Under the pieces are notes generated by a model. That model had not been told where the DNA came from, ran no database searches, and saw only the letters and a program-made list of their open reading frames with translations. Positions 1 through 11,224 of a DNA stretch of 64,000 nucleotides are shown one piece after another. A program made the translations under genes and the position numbers. Positions within the stretch are counted from its first letter, which is position 1. Every line of letters begins with the position of its first letter. Source of the DNA: Tenrec ecaudatus (taxonomy: Eukaryota; Chordata; Mammalia; Afrosoricida; Tenrecidae); assembly GCF_050624435.1 (NCBI RefSeq), contig NC_134542.1, forward strand, positions 13,103,497 through 13,167,496, written 5' to 3'.

Positions 1-9
1 GACTGATAG

Positions 10-100
10 TACCTCTTATTACTCCCATTTTGTAGTTAAGAATAAGGTGACTCTGTGTGATTGCCTGACTTGTTCATAGTTATGGATGGAGAAGCAGACT
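10..100 (-). repeat. MIR-like ancient SINE fragment
   Basis: The stretch resembles the MIR core read backwards: a run like 'attactcccattttgtag' followed by a decayed match to the 'gaggctcagagaggtt' region. Divergence is high, so it could also be chance similarity. Confidence 0.35.
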
Positions 101-1055
101 CAATTGTCAGAACTATAAGATTTACCAGTTGAAAACATCTATGATCATTAGGCAAGAAACGGAAAGGCTGCTTTGGCATAATTAAGACTGCATCTTCTAT
201 TTAAATTAAAAATAAGAGTCCCTGATGACAGTAAATGGGTTTTTGATAAGCCCAAATTGCAATGGTACAACTCTCAGAGAGCAAGACATGATGGTTGTAT
301 GACTCCCTGTTTTTCAGTCAAGTTAATTTTGTGTTGATGGCTAATCAAGCAATTCTCTAACGATAACACCAAGCTTTGGATTCTACAAGCATGATTATTC
401 AGAAAACACCAAAAACTCCAGAAGCAACCTCTCCCACCCCTGATTCAAGGTATTACACTTAATGAACCCTTTAATGAGAGAAAATTTGCAATATCTCTAC
501 AACATTGAGACTTAGCTGTTGATAGTTTAAATGAAGTCTCGTGTAACAAAGACCCTGTCCTTATTATAAATAGCAACCTCTAATTATGGCCAGGACTTAT
601 CCACAGGAATTGTGTCTTCCCATACCCTTAGGTCTGAACATTAGTACACTCGTATTGTCCCCAGGGTGTCCTTTTGGGATATCAGGTTATATCAATGCTC
701 ATACTGCCTCAAAATTCTTCCCCATATTGTCGTTTAAATGTTACTCATCCTTAGCATTTTAGTTGAGATATTATCGTTCTCCCAAAATTTCTCAGAGTAT
801 CTTTACCATTGTAGCCTGAATTACTGTGGTTCTTGAAAGTGACAGTAATTCGTAAGAAAAGCTGGTGATCTACTTCCAAAATATCAGCCACTGAAAACCT
901 TATGTAGCGCAATTCTATTCTGCCACAGATGAGTCAAAATGAACTAGTTTTGAATGCTTGAATCAAAGGCAATTGGTTTTGCATGTTCCCAGAAAAGCCT
1001 GTTTTCTTCTTTATTTGTCATGAGCTCCACTCATGTAGTTACTCTTTAGCTTGTT
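101..1055. other. Unassigned sequence
   Basis: I see no gene, SINE, LINE or simple repeat here. The sequence is AT-rich and unique-looking. Confidence 0.4.
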
Positions 1056-1059
1056 CATT

Positions 1060-1600
1060 ATTTAGTTAAATGCCCCACAAATCCCTGGCACTGTCTTAGA
1101 TTCGATGGATACTATACATAACAAAAACAAAGGAAATGATGATTCCATGAATCTTACATTCTAATGGAAAGAGACACCAAATAAACAAGAAGAGGAATCA
1201 CTGACAAGGTTACCACAGGGAAAAATTTTAAAGGGAAAATGACAAGCATGATGGATTTACAAGATAATACAAGTGGTAGAATTACTTAAATGGGGCTATC
1301 AGAGGAATCATTGGAAGTAAAAAAAAACATTGAACTATGAAATATGAATGATGATGTCCAATGAGCCATTTGAAAAGCTGGGTCATGAGCAGCCCAGGAA
1401 GCAGTCAGTAGGAACAAGAACTTCCAGGCAGGCTAGGAGCTTGGCCAAGGGTGCCGAAAGCATCTTGGTGACTAAAGTCTCATAGCCAATTGAAAAAGTA
1501 GTATGAGAGCAGTATGGATCATACAGAGAGGCTACAATCTATGGGCCTCATTGGAATTTGAATTTATTGTTAATATAAATAAGAAGGCAATAAATGGCAC
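1060..1600 (+). repeat. Ancient mammalian interspersed repeat, family not named
   Basis: The order of features follows a widespread old mammalian repeat: 'cttacattctaatgg', then a stretch about animals' 'aataaacaag', then 'aacttccaggcaggc', then a diverged 'gggcctcattgg' end. I recognise the layout but not the family name with certainty. A part of the same layout recurs at 3518-3670. Confidence 0.4.
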
Positions 1601-1902
1601 CAGATATATACATATCTTGATTATGTATATGTAAGTTTTTCGTGGTTAATTTTCCATGCAGTCCAATATATCAAAAGTGTTAAGAATTATTTCCCTTATT
1701 CCCAGTGATTTGAAAATTTTCAGTGGTATGTATGGTTACGGGTCTGTTTTCTTAAACTGTAAGGGCAATTTCAGTTGGCTTTTTCATTCCAAATTCATGC
1801 CTTTCCATTCTAGAAAACATTTCCTGTCTCATTTATTTGCTAGTGTTCTCCATTTGTTCTCCTATCTTTTTCTGCAACTCCATTTTCCTAATTTATTTTC
1901 TA

Positions 1903-2096
1903 CTCTGGTAGTGTAGTGGATTATGTGTTGGGCTGTTAACTGCCAGGTCAGTAGTTCAGAACTGCCAGTTTCTTCAAGGGAGAAATATGAGGCTTTCTAC
2001 TCCAAAAAAAGAGTTATTGTCTCAGAAACCCACAGGGGCAGTTCTACCCTGTCCTATGGGGTCTCTGTCAGTAGGAATCAACTTGATGGCCATGAA
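1903..2096 (+). repeat. AfroSINE (tRNA-derived SINE)
   Basis: The copy is complete. It has a tRNA-like head ('tggtagtgtagtgga'), a diverged B-box region ('agtagttcagaact'), the body motif 'cacaggggcagttctac' and the 3' end 'atcaacttgatggcc'. AfroSINEs are restricted to Afrotheria. The tail runs directly into a (GGGA)n array. Confidence 0.8.
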
Positions 2097-2343
2097 TGAG
2101 GGAGGGAGGGAGGAAGGGAGGGAGGGACAGAGTTGAGGGAGGGAGGGAGGGAGGGAGGGAGGGAGTTGAGGGAAGGAGGGAGGGAGGGAGTTGAGGGAGT
2201 TGAGTGAGTGAGGGAGGGAGGGAGGGAGTTGAGTGAGGGAGGGAGGGAGGGAGAGAGAGAGGGAGTTGAGGGAGGGAGGGATTGAGTGAGTGAGTGAGTG
2301 AGTGAGTGAGTGAGTGAGTGAGTGAGTGAGTTGAATGAGTGAG
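2094..2343. repeat. (GGGA)n / (GTGA)n simple repeat array
   Basis: About 250 bp of purine-rich tetramers. The first part is GGGA units interrupted by 'gttga'; the last part is a clean GTGA run (about 2281-2330). It starts at the 3' end of an AfroSINE, so the SINE tail probably seeded it. Confidence 0.95.
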
Positions 2344-2557
2344 AATTCACCAGATTTCATATTGATGCACTTCTATTAACTTATACTTTTGGCATAAAAA
2401 CAGAGTAGCAGATAGCGTCATTTAGCAAGGCCACTGGGACTTGGGAAGAAGCAATTTATGAAGAGACACTCTAAGAGTTCCATTTCAGGATCACTAAACT
2501 TGACACATCTGCTCTTGGAAAGAGTCATCGAGGTAGAAGATATACATTTGTGTTTAG

Positions 2558-2569
2558 TGCGCATGCGCA
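2558..2569. promoter_or_regulatory. NRF1-type palindromic site TGCGCATGCGCA
   Basis: A perfect 12-bp palindrome that fits the known NRF1 consensus YGCGCATGCGCR. It contains two CpGs in CpG-poor DNA. No CpG island or transcript start is visible beside it, so function is only possible. Confidence 0.35.
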
Positions 2570-2582
2570 TGGTGTGGATGAG

Positions 2583-2768
2583 GAACTCTGTGGTGCCATG
2601 GCTTACAGAGCTTCAATGGAAACTGAAAGGTCAGTGGGATCTTCGGTTCAAAATCACCTTTGTCCCCGGGACAAAGGTGTGGCAGTCTGCTTCTGCAAGG
2701 ATTTCCAGCTTGAGAACAAGGATAATAGCGTTAGAATCAACTCCATGGTGGTGGGTTGGGTTTGGGAT
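2583..2768 (+). repeat. AfroSINE, diverged
   Basis: A decayed head ('aactctgtggtgccatgg') is followed by a well-kept body ('gtggcagtctgcttctg') and the 3' end 'gaatcaactccatgg'. Confidence 0.65.
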
Positions 2769-3099
2769 GCATTGTGCTGCTGCAGGAAAGAATATCTACT
2801 GCTAAGGAGAAGACAAAAGGCCAAGCCTAACCCATCAGGAACTCTTCTCTGGTTAAGGATAATGACTAAGAAAAGCATTTTCTTTCTTTTATTTCTAGCG
2901 ATTTGAAAAGTATTTTATTTCTAGTGATTTGAAGATTTTTTAGTACTGTGTACATTGTGAGTCTATTTTCATTCATTGTAAAAGTTAAGAAATGCCATCT
3001 GTCATTGTGAAACAGATACTAAGGCTATCCCAGACTCAGGAAGTTTCCATGAAATAGTTGGTTAAGTAAGAAGAATTCAAAGGCTTGAGGAGGAAAAAA

Positions 3100-3515
3100 T
3101 AATTCCTTTAAGAGATTTTTCTCTAGAGAAGAATTATTAAGGAGATGGTGGCTACTGGAGACTTTGGTACTAAGGGAAGGTTTTGTTTTGTTATTTTTTT
3201 ATGGATATATACAAGGGAATTTTTAAAAAGCTTGTGGGGGAAAAATCCATTATGTTTCTTTTTTAATCCATTATCTTTCAATCCCCTTGTCCCCACAAAT
3301 TTTTGGAAGCCCCCTATTTTATGGACTGGTAACTATCATACTTGCTCTTGTGAAAATCACAAGCTTCTAGAAACAGCATTTGCCTCTTGGGCAACATTTC
3401 TTTAACCCACCTTGTTAGGTGCTAAAATGGATTCATGCTCCTACTGCTGTCGGACTTCTAGAGAAGAGAGCAATCAATTCTTTATAAATGAGCTAGAGAA
3501 GCGTCCACCAAAAAA
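3100..3515. other. Unassigned sequence
   Basis: No recognised gene or repeat. The part around 3200-3320 (T-rich, then 'ggaagccccc') may be an old interspersed repeat. Confidence 0.3.
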
Positions 3516-3517
3516 AG

Positions 3518-3670
3518 GTGACATTTTGCTACACCTTGAATGATGAGTACTCTTTTCCCTGGGAGATAAATGGCAGGGGGAGCATCTCAGGTCAGGAAAC
3601 AAGCACAAGCAAACCCCCGAAGATGTGAAAAGCAAAGCATGCATGCTAGTGTAGGTCCTGGAGACTAAGG
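3518..3670 (+). repeat. Ancient mammalian repeat fragment
   Basis: Shows 'ggtgacattt' then 'ccttgaatgatgag' then 'caagcacaagcaaa', the same order as in the old repeat family seen at 1060-1600. The match is weak. Confidence 0.35.
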
Positions 3671-3799
3671 GAAAATGGGAAAACAACGGGAATAACAAAT
3701 GAATCAGAGAGGATAATTCAAAATCAGTCCAGAATATCCAGGCGGGGTCTGATTAACAAAGTTCTTCTAAGCCATACTAACATCTCACTGTAAAATTGG

Positions 3800-3985
3800 A
3801 ATCCTGTACTAACAATAGCTATTCTAATATAGCGTTTAAAATGTGCCTAGTAATATGTATTATCCAAACAAGCCATCCCCAAACCTTTAGAAGAAAGATA
3901 AGTGTGCTCCATTTCAATGATAAGGATGCAGGGAAGGTTTAATATAATACATTACACAAAGTCACTATCTTAGAGAAGACTCACA
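3800..3985 (-). repeat. MIR SINE fragment
   Basis: Read on the minus strand it follows the MIR core. The plus strand shows a decayed 'ccattttacagatgaggaaa' region at about 3905-3935 and 'caaagtcactat' at its end. Confidence 0.45.
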
Positions 3986-4239
3986 CCTGTAAATATACCA
4001 CCCTATAACATGCCATGGTTTATGTCTCATTCACAGAAAGTCTCACAGAAGACTTTACACACAGCTCTTTCGGCACCTAGCCTTCAGCTCTCTGGTAGTT
4101 CTACCCTCTTGTGAGTGATCAGAGATTTGTCTATTAACTGGTAGATGGGAAAGCATGTGGGGCAGGCAATTCTACTAAATAACAACTTCTGCCTGGACAT
4201 GGAACCTACTCCAACAACTGAGCCTGGAATTGTTTGTAA

Positions 4240-4535
4240 GTCATTATTATTGTGAGATGCTATTGAGTTGGTGCCCATCTCAAGTTGACTGTGTGCACTC
4301 CCGGATCAGATCATTACAATCCCTGGGGTGTTCAATGACTTATCATCAGAAGCCCTACACCAGGCCTTCATACCTAGTCTGGCTTAGCCTGGAAGTTCCA
4401 CTGTTCAGATTCACCCAACCTGCAAGTGACATTGACAGAAAAACAGTGGTTGTCTACAAGGTGCACTGCCAGAAGTCAAGCACAGGACTCCTGCATGGGA
4501 GCTGAAAATTCTGTCACTCAATCGCCACTGCCCTC
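4240..4535 (-). repeat. Composite SINE with tRNA-Gly-like head and RTE-related part
   Basis: On the minus strand, about 4455-4530 resembles tRNA-Gly: 'gtgcactgcc' mirrors the acceptor region, 'gagctgaaaattctgtcactc' fits the A-box side, and 'aagcacaggactcctgc' covers the anticodon side. The adjacent part (about 4330-4440, 'ctagtctggcttagcctgga') resembles the antisense 5' end of the afrotherian RTE. It would be a chimaeric SINE; it is not a functional tRNA gene. Confidence 0.45.
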
Positions 4536-4539
4536 CTAT

Positions 4540-5255
4540 AAATTACTATCTACTATTAATGTCACAGCCTATGTGGCACTATCTGAAGCATCCAAATGAT
4601 TATATTAACCAACTATTATTTTGCAGGTGTTTTCACTGTCCTTGAAATACTGAAGGTTTTATTTTTTTAATTATCAATATTCATTTTATTGGGGCATCCT
4701 ACACCTGACCCCACAATCTCTTCTCTGAGGTATGCCTACACTTCTGTACAGGATGGAATGCTGAGGGTACCTGAGGAATGGCAGCGGAGCTGTGGATGTG
4801 GAGATGCTCTGGGCCATGGACTTAGGCAGAGCTGTCTGCAGTGGTTGCCTTCTGCTCCTTGTTCCAGAACATTCATCCCTGAACTTATACTCTCTGAACC
4901 TCAATTTTCTTATGTGTGCCATGTGAGTTTATTGAAATAGATAATATAAATGAAAGAATGTGGTTTAATGGGTTGTAAACATTCTGTGAATAATCATTAT
5001 TGGCTCTTTAGCACAGTAACACCTCGATAAGGGTTAGTTATTCTATTAACAAGTGAAAAGTGTCCAATTTTATTTTTGGAAAGCAGCCAGTATCACTTCA
5101 GAAGGAAACTATGTAACATATTACTGAATGAATCTGTAATCTCCTGATTCCGGGCAGAGCTATTTTGAATCTCATCTCTGCCGGTATTTCCTTTGGCTTA
5201 TTCCTTAACAAGATATCTTACTTTTTTTAAAAAAAATTATCCCCTGCTTGTATTC
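4540..5255. other. Unassigned sequence
   Basis: No gene or clear repeat seen. Short open frames here (for example 4689-4940) have no recognisable domain. Confidence 0.35.
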
Positions 5256-5259
5256 ATTT

Positions 5260-5496
5260 GGTTTTCAGAAGCTGACAGTATGACGACGCTATCCATAGGG
5301 TTTTCCATGGCTACTTCCTTTAAATAGATACTCTATTCCTTCTTCATGGTTCTTAGTCTGGATGCTCACTCCACTGACACTGGTTCACTCTGGGTGACCC
5401 TGCTGACATTTGAAATACCAGTAATGTAGCGTTCAGCATCCAACGTCCTAACAAAATACAAGCCACGACAGTAAGGCAAACTGACAGACAAATGGT
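5260..5496 (-). mobile_element. RTE LINE 5'-end-like segment (antisense)
   Basis: The motifs 'gggtgaccctgctgac', 'atttgaaataccagtaa' and 'aaactgacagacaaatgg' are the reverse of the 5' region seen in the sense RTE copies at 19377 and 44990. It abuts an RTE 3' piece in the opposite orientation, which suggests inversion during insertion or a composite element. Confidence 0.55.
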
Positions 5497-5700
5497 GGAA
5501 GGCTTATTGAAGCACTTGTTGAAGATCAAGAATTGCAGCCTTCAGCATGAATTACAACTCAGTGGAAAGCAAACCCAAATCCTCACATCTGGATCAATCA
5601 GTAGCATCAAAATAAATGGAGAAAAGGTTATGTCCTGTTGTGCTCAAGGTTACTGTGAGTGCAAACAGGCTTGACAGCACTTAACAACAACAACAACAAC
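5497..5700 (+). mobile_element. RTE LINE 3' fragment with (AAC)n tail
   Basis: Contains the end of the RTE reading frame ('gaagatcaagaattgcagcc', 'aaatcctcaca') joined by an internal deletion to the RTE terminus, and ends in (AAC)n at about 5686-5700. The frame is broken. Confidence 0.65.
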
Positions 5701-5702
5701 CT

Positions 5703-5905
5703 TCCCAGGGTGATACGAAAGGTTGTGGCCCTACTATTAACCTTGAGATTTGTGCTTCGAATCTCCCTAGAAACCCTGGAGAAGAGGAGCCTGGTAATCT
5801 TCTTCCACAAAGATTATCAGGAAGCCACCTCTGTGGAGAGTTTCTACTCTGTGAGACATGGGACCCCATTGAATCCGAACATCTGAGCAGCAATGAGTTT
5901 GGTTT
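5703..5905 (+). repeat. AfroSINE
   Basis: Shows a diverged head with 'tgtgcttcgaatctccc' as B-box region, a body 'ttcttccacaaagatta' and an end near 'gagcagcaatgag'. Confidence 0.65.
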
Positions 5906-5957
5906 CTAATCTATGCATCAAAAATTAGATTAGTAATAACATCCACTTTATTAAATG

Positions 5958-6125
5958 GCCAGGAGCACTGGTAATATAGTGGGTACTCTCTAGGTTACTA
6001 ACCAAAAGTTCAGCAGTTAAAAACTGCCAGTTCTTCCTTGGGAGAAAGTCCAGGCTTTCGATTCCTGTAAAGAATTGTCTCAGAAACTCATGGGGGCAGT
6101 TCCACCTTTTCCTATAGGGTTGAAG
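5958..6125 (+). repeat. AfroSINE, 3' end joined to RTE
   Basis: Head 'aggagcactggtaatatagt', then 'gttactaaccaaaagttc', then 'cctatagggtt'. The SINE 3' end merges straight into RTE sequence. Confidence 0.75.
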
Positions 6126-6742
6126 GTCAATGGCTTTATCCTGCTTGGATCTATAATCAATACTCATGGTAGCAGCAGTCATGAGACCAAAATAGGTGTT
6201 GTGTTGGGTAAATCGACTACGCAAGACCTCTTTATAGTGTTGAAAAGCAAGGTTTTACATTGAGGTGCACCGGACCCAAGTCATGGTATTTTCAATGGCC
6301 TCCCATGCATGTGAAACTTGGACACTGAATAAGGCGACTGAAGAATGTGGGTAAAGAATGTTGAAAGCACCATGGATGGCTAAAAGGACCGACGAATCTA
6401 TCTTGGAAGAAGTACGGCCAGAGTGCTCCTTAGAGGCAAGGATAGGAAGACTTCATCTTACGTACTTTAAACATGTTGTTGGGGGATGCCAGTCCCTGGA
6501 AGGACTTCCTGCTTGGTAAAGCAGAGAGGCAGCAGAAAAGAGTAAGACCCACAAGCAGATGGATGGACACTGTGGCCGCAGCAATGGGCTCGAGCGTGGG
6601 AACAATTGCACTGAGGGCTCGGGACCAGGCAGGGCTTGTTTTGTTTTGTGTTCAGTCAGAACTTACTGGATGGCAGCCAAAAACCACAACAAGAGGGTCA
6701 CTGCGAGTTGGAGTAGACTCAATGAGGTGTTTGTTTTTATGG
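6126..6742 (+). mobile_element. RTE LINE 3' fragment
   Basis: Carries C-terminal RTE coding sequence and the 3' end. Marker motifs are 'agcagcagtcatgaga', 'gccagagtgctccttagagg', 'catgttgttgggggatgcc' and 'atggatggacactgtggc'. Frameshifts and stops are frequent, so no function remains. Confidence 0.85.
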
Positions 6743-6827
6743 CATGTCTCTGCATATAGAAAGAGCAGGTAAGTAAGGTAATTCATAATTATACATAAAG
6801 AATTACACAACAATAACAATATTGTTA

Positions 6828-7075
6828 TTAAAAATATACCAGCATTTACTTGTACTAGGTCCCATGCCAAGTCATTCTATGGATCATCTCCAAAAAGCTT
6901 CTGAACAATTTGAAAAGTGAAATACTATCATTATCCTCACTTAAGACTTGAACCCAGAAGTCCAGTTAAGTGGTTTGCCCAAAATCAGTGAATGAGGGAA
7001 GGAGGAAGCTAGAGCTCCCATCCATGCTGACCAGCTCCAGAAATTAGCCCTTGAACCTCCTGACCTTATACAAAG
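6828..7075 (-). repeat. MIR SINE
   Basis: The plus strand shows the inverted MIR order: 'actaggtccc', 'atcattatcctcact', 'cttgaacccagaagtcc' and 'gtggtttgcccaaaatca'. It is one of the better preserved ancient SINEs in the window. Confidence 0.6.
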
Positions 7076-7079
7076 CCCT

Positions 7080-8225
7080 CAGTAGACTGTACTAGACTAT
7101 ATCATCTGCCCCTTGAACTGATTTGCAATTGGTCAGAAACCCGGAGATCTTCTGGATTGAGGGGTTAGAACCTGCATCTGGTCTTTCAGAAAAGTCGAAA
7201 ACTGCTTTGAGCTCTTGAAGCAGCCTACTAGACAATCAAACAAAAGGCAAGCATACTAGTGCTCCGGGAGCAAAGATTCCTGCATTGAAATCAGCATCAA
7301 GAGCCTACAAAAGCATCAAGGTCATGGCATGGGAATCAAACTACCCTTTTCCAAAAGTGATGGACTTCCTGTCCCCTAAAGGGAGGGTCGCCCCAGTTAC
7401 TGTAGGACACCTTCTTTTTATCCGTGTCCGTATAACCCAAAGGGCTTCTAAAATAAAACATAATCAAGAGAAGTTTTGAAACCTCTTCATATTTTGATTA
7501 TAGATTTTAAAGGATTATTATTTATTCACCTCCAGGCAGAAAAAGATAGGAGATTCAGGAATGTCATCGTTTGGGGATTTTCTTGATAAATCCAATCAAA
7601 GCTTGCTGATGAGATATGAAAGCAGGAGATTGCTTATTATAACATAAATTTAAGCTGCATAAATCTCTCCTAACTTTCCCTAATGCTGGTATCCCTGTGA
7701 TAAATCATATATAAACAAAAGAAGACCAATTCATATTTTCTGGTATCAAATTTGAACTTTCATTGCTTTTATTTTGTTACAGAGACACTGAGAGAATTCC
7801 CTTTGTTTGTTCTCCAATTCTAAAATCAATAATGAGGTTCCCAATACTGTCTGGTATCCAAAAAATCACTTCTGAGTGTCTGCAGTCAGTTTAGTCCAGA
7901 GGCACCTATTCATGGACTCCACAGAAGCAGGCACACAGCTGTACCCAGGGAGGTTGCCATGGCAACACATGGGCACGACCCCACAGATGCAGATGCAAGC
8001 TTGGTCACGTCCAGCACAGTCAGCAAGAAGACAACACAGAACAGCCTGATGCCAGGGCATAGAATCACCAACGCATAGGCCCAGAAGGAACGTCAAATGC
8101 CAGCAATATGCTTATATGACATCTCCCTAACTGTGGACTAGAAATCTGGAACTCCAAGAATTTTCCTTGTATTTGCATGCTGAGAAGCCAATCCATCAGA
8201 AATTCTAATTATGTATCTGTGTGTG
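7080..8225. other. Unassigned sequence
   Basis: No gene or recognised repeat. The 7866-8096 part is richer in GC than its surroundings but its open frame shows no known domain. Confidence 0.35.
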
Positions 8226-8227
8226 TT

Positions 8228-8437
8228 AATTGCCATAGAATTGATTCAGCTTCACGGTGTCCATATGTATTTTCTTGACTGTAATCCCAATGGAAGCAGA
8301 TCATGTAGGACAGACTAGAACTGCCCCCACAGGATTACCAAGGCTGTGATATTTACCAAACCAAGCATCCACATCTTTCTCCCATGGGGTCAATTGTGGA
8401 TTTGAACCTCCAACCTTTTGTTTAGAAACACACAGGG
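8228..8437 (-). repeat. AfroSINE (antisense)
   Basis: Reverse-oriented body 'aactgcccccacaggatta', 'aaggctgtgat', then 'catctttctccc' and 'gtggatttgaacctccaacc'. Confidence 0.65.
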
Positions 8438-8439
8438 AT

Positions 8440-9100
8440 TCTTCAATAAGTGTGTGGGAACTAAAAAAAATGAGCTTTTTTCAGGAACTTTTGAAAATAT
8501 AGATATGTGTGAATATATATGATGTTCACAAGGAATATACAGACATACGTTCCCCTTCTCTGTCTTCCCACTGCCATCACTTTGTACCAGATCACTGTGT
8601 TTTTCAGGTAGGTGATTGCAGCAATCTCTGGTCAAGTTACTTCAAACCTTCAATGTTTTATACATAGTTCCAAGGGGAAATTTCTTCAGCCAGAGGTTGA
8701 TTTCTAAAATCCACCCTTCACAAAGTGGAGGAAAACAAGAAGTGCCTGGATTATCTCAGCACCTGAAAGGGACATGTGGAATGGACAGAGGAACTCCTTT
8801 GAAGGACTTCCTGCCGGCCAGGGGAGCGAGTATCTGCACGAGTCAGGGCAGATATCAGAGTATGAACTATTCATTAAAATGGTAATCCATGAGTTCATTT
8901 TGAGAATAGATAAGCAGAATCATGAAACATAAAAGCACAGGATCTCACCTCCATTTGAAAGGACACTGAAGTGCTGAAAAATGAAGCATTTCTTGGACTA
9001 TGGATTTCAGAAATCTGGAATTGAATTCGCCTTTTTTATTACCTGCAATATTCCATCTATCAGCAATTTTTCATGAAATTATATGTCTAATCGAATGCAC
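8440..9100. other. Unassigned sequence
   Basis: No gene or clear repeat seen. Confidence 0.35.
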
Positions 9101-9102
9101 CC

Positions 9103-9196
9103 ATAAAGATTCACAGCCTTAGAACAGCCTCAAAGGGGCAGTTCTACTCTGTTCTGTAGGGTCTTGGTGAGTTGAAATCAACTTCACAGCAGTGGG
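9103..9196 (+). repeat. AfroSINE 3' half
   Basis: Starts in the SINE body ('aagattcacagccttaga') and keeps 'ggggcagttctactctgt' and 'gaaatcaacttcacagcag'. The tRNA-like head is missing. A GA-rich run follows at about 9210-9262. Confidence 0.65.
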
Positions 9197-9271
9197 TATA
9201 ATGTGTGTGTGCAGAAAAGAAAGAAGGAAGAGGAGAAGGAGGAGAAAGAAATAAAGAAAGAGGACAGCTGA

Positions 9272-9557
9272 TTTCAAATAATTTCATTTGAGGGGGGTTC
9301 ACACAATTCTTATCACAATCCATCCATTCATCCATCCATCCATGTGTCAAGCACATTTGTACATTTGTTGCCATCATCATTCTCAAAAATTTTTCATTCT
9401 TTTTGATCCCTTGGTATCAGCTCCTCATTTTCCCTTCCCTCCATCATGAACACTTAATAATTTATAAATTATTATTATTTTTCATGTCTTACACTGACCG
9501 ATGTCTCCCTTCACCCACTTTTCTGTTGTCCGTCCCCCAGGGAGGGGGTTATATGAG
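9272..9557 (-). mobile_element. L1 LINE 3' end (antisense)
   Basis: 5'-truncated L1 tail seen in reverse: 'cttatcacaatccatcc', 'gttgccatcatcattctc', 'ttggtatcagctcctcatt', 'ataatttataaattatta' and 'tgtccgtcccccaggga'. The same 3'UTR block recurs at 11225, 31195, 35585, 37231 and 48975. It contains a (CATC)n expansion. Confidence 0.87.
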
Positions 9558-9559
9558 CA

Positions 9560-11224
9560 ATGTTATTTTCAATAAAGACATGAACTCTTTGACTGACTCC
9601 TACTCTAGGTTCTGTGACAGAAGAAGCAAGTAGTAAAAGAAATGAGTGGGGAAAGACTCGGAAACCTTTATTGTTTAATATTATTAAGAAGGCGTGTGCT
9701 GTGATGACTGTAAGTTTGGTCATCAGCTAGTAGGACACCGGGCTGGCTGGCCACGTCTAGCTCAAGATAAAAGGCTTGGGGCTATGCCCCTGATCCATTT
9801 CAAGCACCAAATAGTAGGTAAAATGTTTCGGTATTTTTAGTTGGGGAAAGCCAACAGTTTATAAATATAAGGAAAGTGGCTGAATGAGCATTAGCCTGTA
9901 TATCTAGGGGCAGAGGCGTACCATGCTCTGTAATAGATGCTCACTTCCAACCAAAACTTTGAAGCCACAGCTTCAATTTGCAGGAGTGGATAACACCCTT
10001 TTGCTTTTCTAAAGAAGAAGTAAATTGAAGCCAGTTTTAAGGATATTTAGCTGAAAAGTGCAATTGCATGGGATGGAAACCTATCTATCTAAGGAGGATT
10101 TAGCTTAATTAAAGCACTTGGCTTGCATTTAATTGATGTGAGATTATACTTTTACAATCCCTACTTTTTGGAACCTAAACAATTTTAGTTGCTTAGGACT
10201 TTGAAGGCCCATAGTCTAATCTAGCCTCATTCCCTACTCTAGAATGAACATGGTGGGTGATATTAGGGTTAAATTTCCCAAGCGAACCTATAATGAGAGC
10301 AGAAAACTCATTAGATTAAGAAATGGGTTGTGGGGGGAGTATAATGGTTAAATAGTTGGGCAAAGGCATACATCTAATAAGTGATAGTGTGGGGTTTCAC
10401 TTTCTTCTTGTATCAAACTGATGTTAATTAAATTAAAAGAAGAATTTAAAGAAATATTGCGAATAAATCATCTTCCTGATGGTACGCAAATTTCAAAGAT
10501 GGAGAAAAAGTTCTAAACCATTCATGTATTCTTTAAAATACTACAGGAAAGAGACCAAGAGCCCCATTGATGACAAAGTAAATACTAACACATACCCTTC
10601 TGGCAGTTGGGCTGAGGGATTGTGAGCAGGTAGGATTGAAGAATGGTGGGGATCTAACAATGTAAATGGTAATACAACATTAAAATGCAAGAGCTAGCAT
10701 CTAATCCTTTTAATAAGTCAGAGCTTTTTATAACAATATGTCTAATGTCGATCATCCGCCATTTAAAGGGTGGTAGAATAACTGGAGAGAATCCAAGAAA
10801 TACAAATAGAAGTAATGAAGTTGGCATATAAAAGGAGGGAGGTGATTATAATGAGCCATTAAGGATACTTACAAAATGAATACACAAGATAATGAATGAA
10901 ATTAGTCATTTATACCAGGACAAAAAAGACTATAGGGTGACCTGATTACCATCATCACAAATTGAATGGGGTTTTTCTCTGCATCTATGAGGATTTTAGA
11001 ACTGATCCTAAAAATTGACCTTGTCAGTAGAGTTAAAAAATAAATTTTAACCACCAAAAGGCACAATAATGAAATAGATGGCCATATATGTATTAGTAAT
11101 TCATAAACTATTAAAAAGAATAGAAATTATCTCATGAACAGATAGAGTTTCAAGAGTGCATGGTGCTAGAGTAAAACCCTCATTATGCCCCAAGCAGTCT
11201 CACATAGCCCTAATATTCTTCTTC
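9560..11224. other. Repeat-poor interval; possible conserved non-coding DNA
   Basis: About 1.7 kb without any SINE, LINE or microsatellite I recognise, unusual for this window. AT-rich blocks such as 'cttaattaaagcacttgg' near 10105 look like homeodomain-type sites. No exon is evident. Constraint can only be judged by alignment. Confidence 0.35.

Noticed and set aside
2022-2360. Open frames rich in Ser, Leu and Pro on the minus strand
   Set aside because: They are translations of the (GGGA)n array and carry no gene signal.
4455-4530. Functional tRNA-Gly gene
   Set aside because: The match is too diverged to keep the cloverleaf and is joined to repeat sequence; it is a SINE head.
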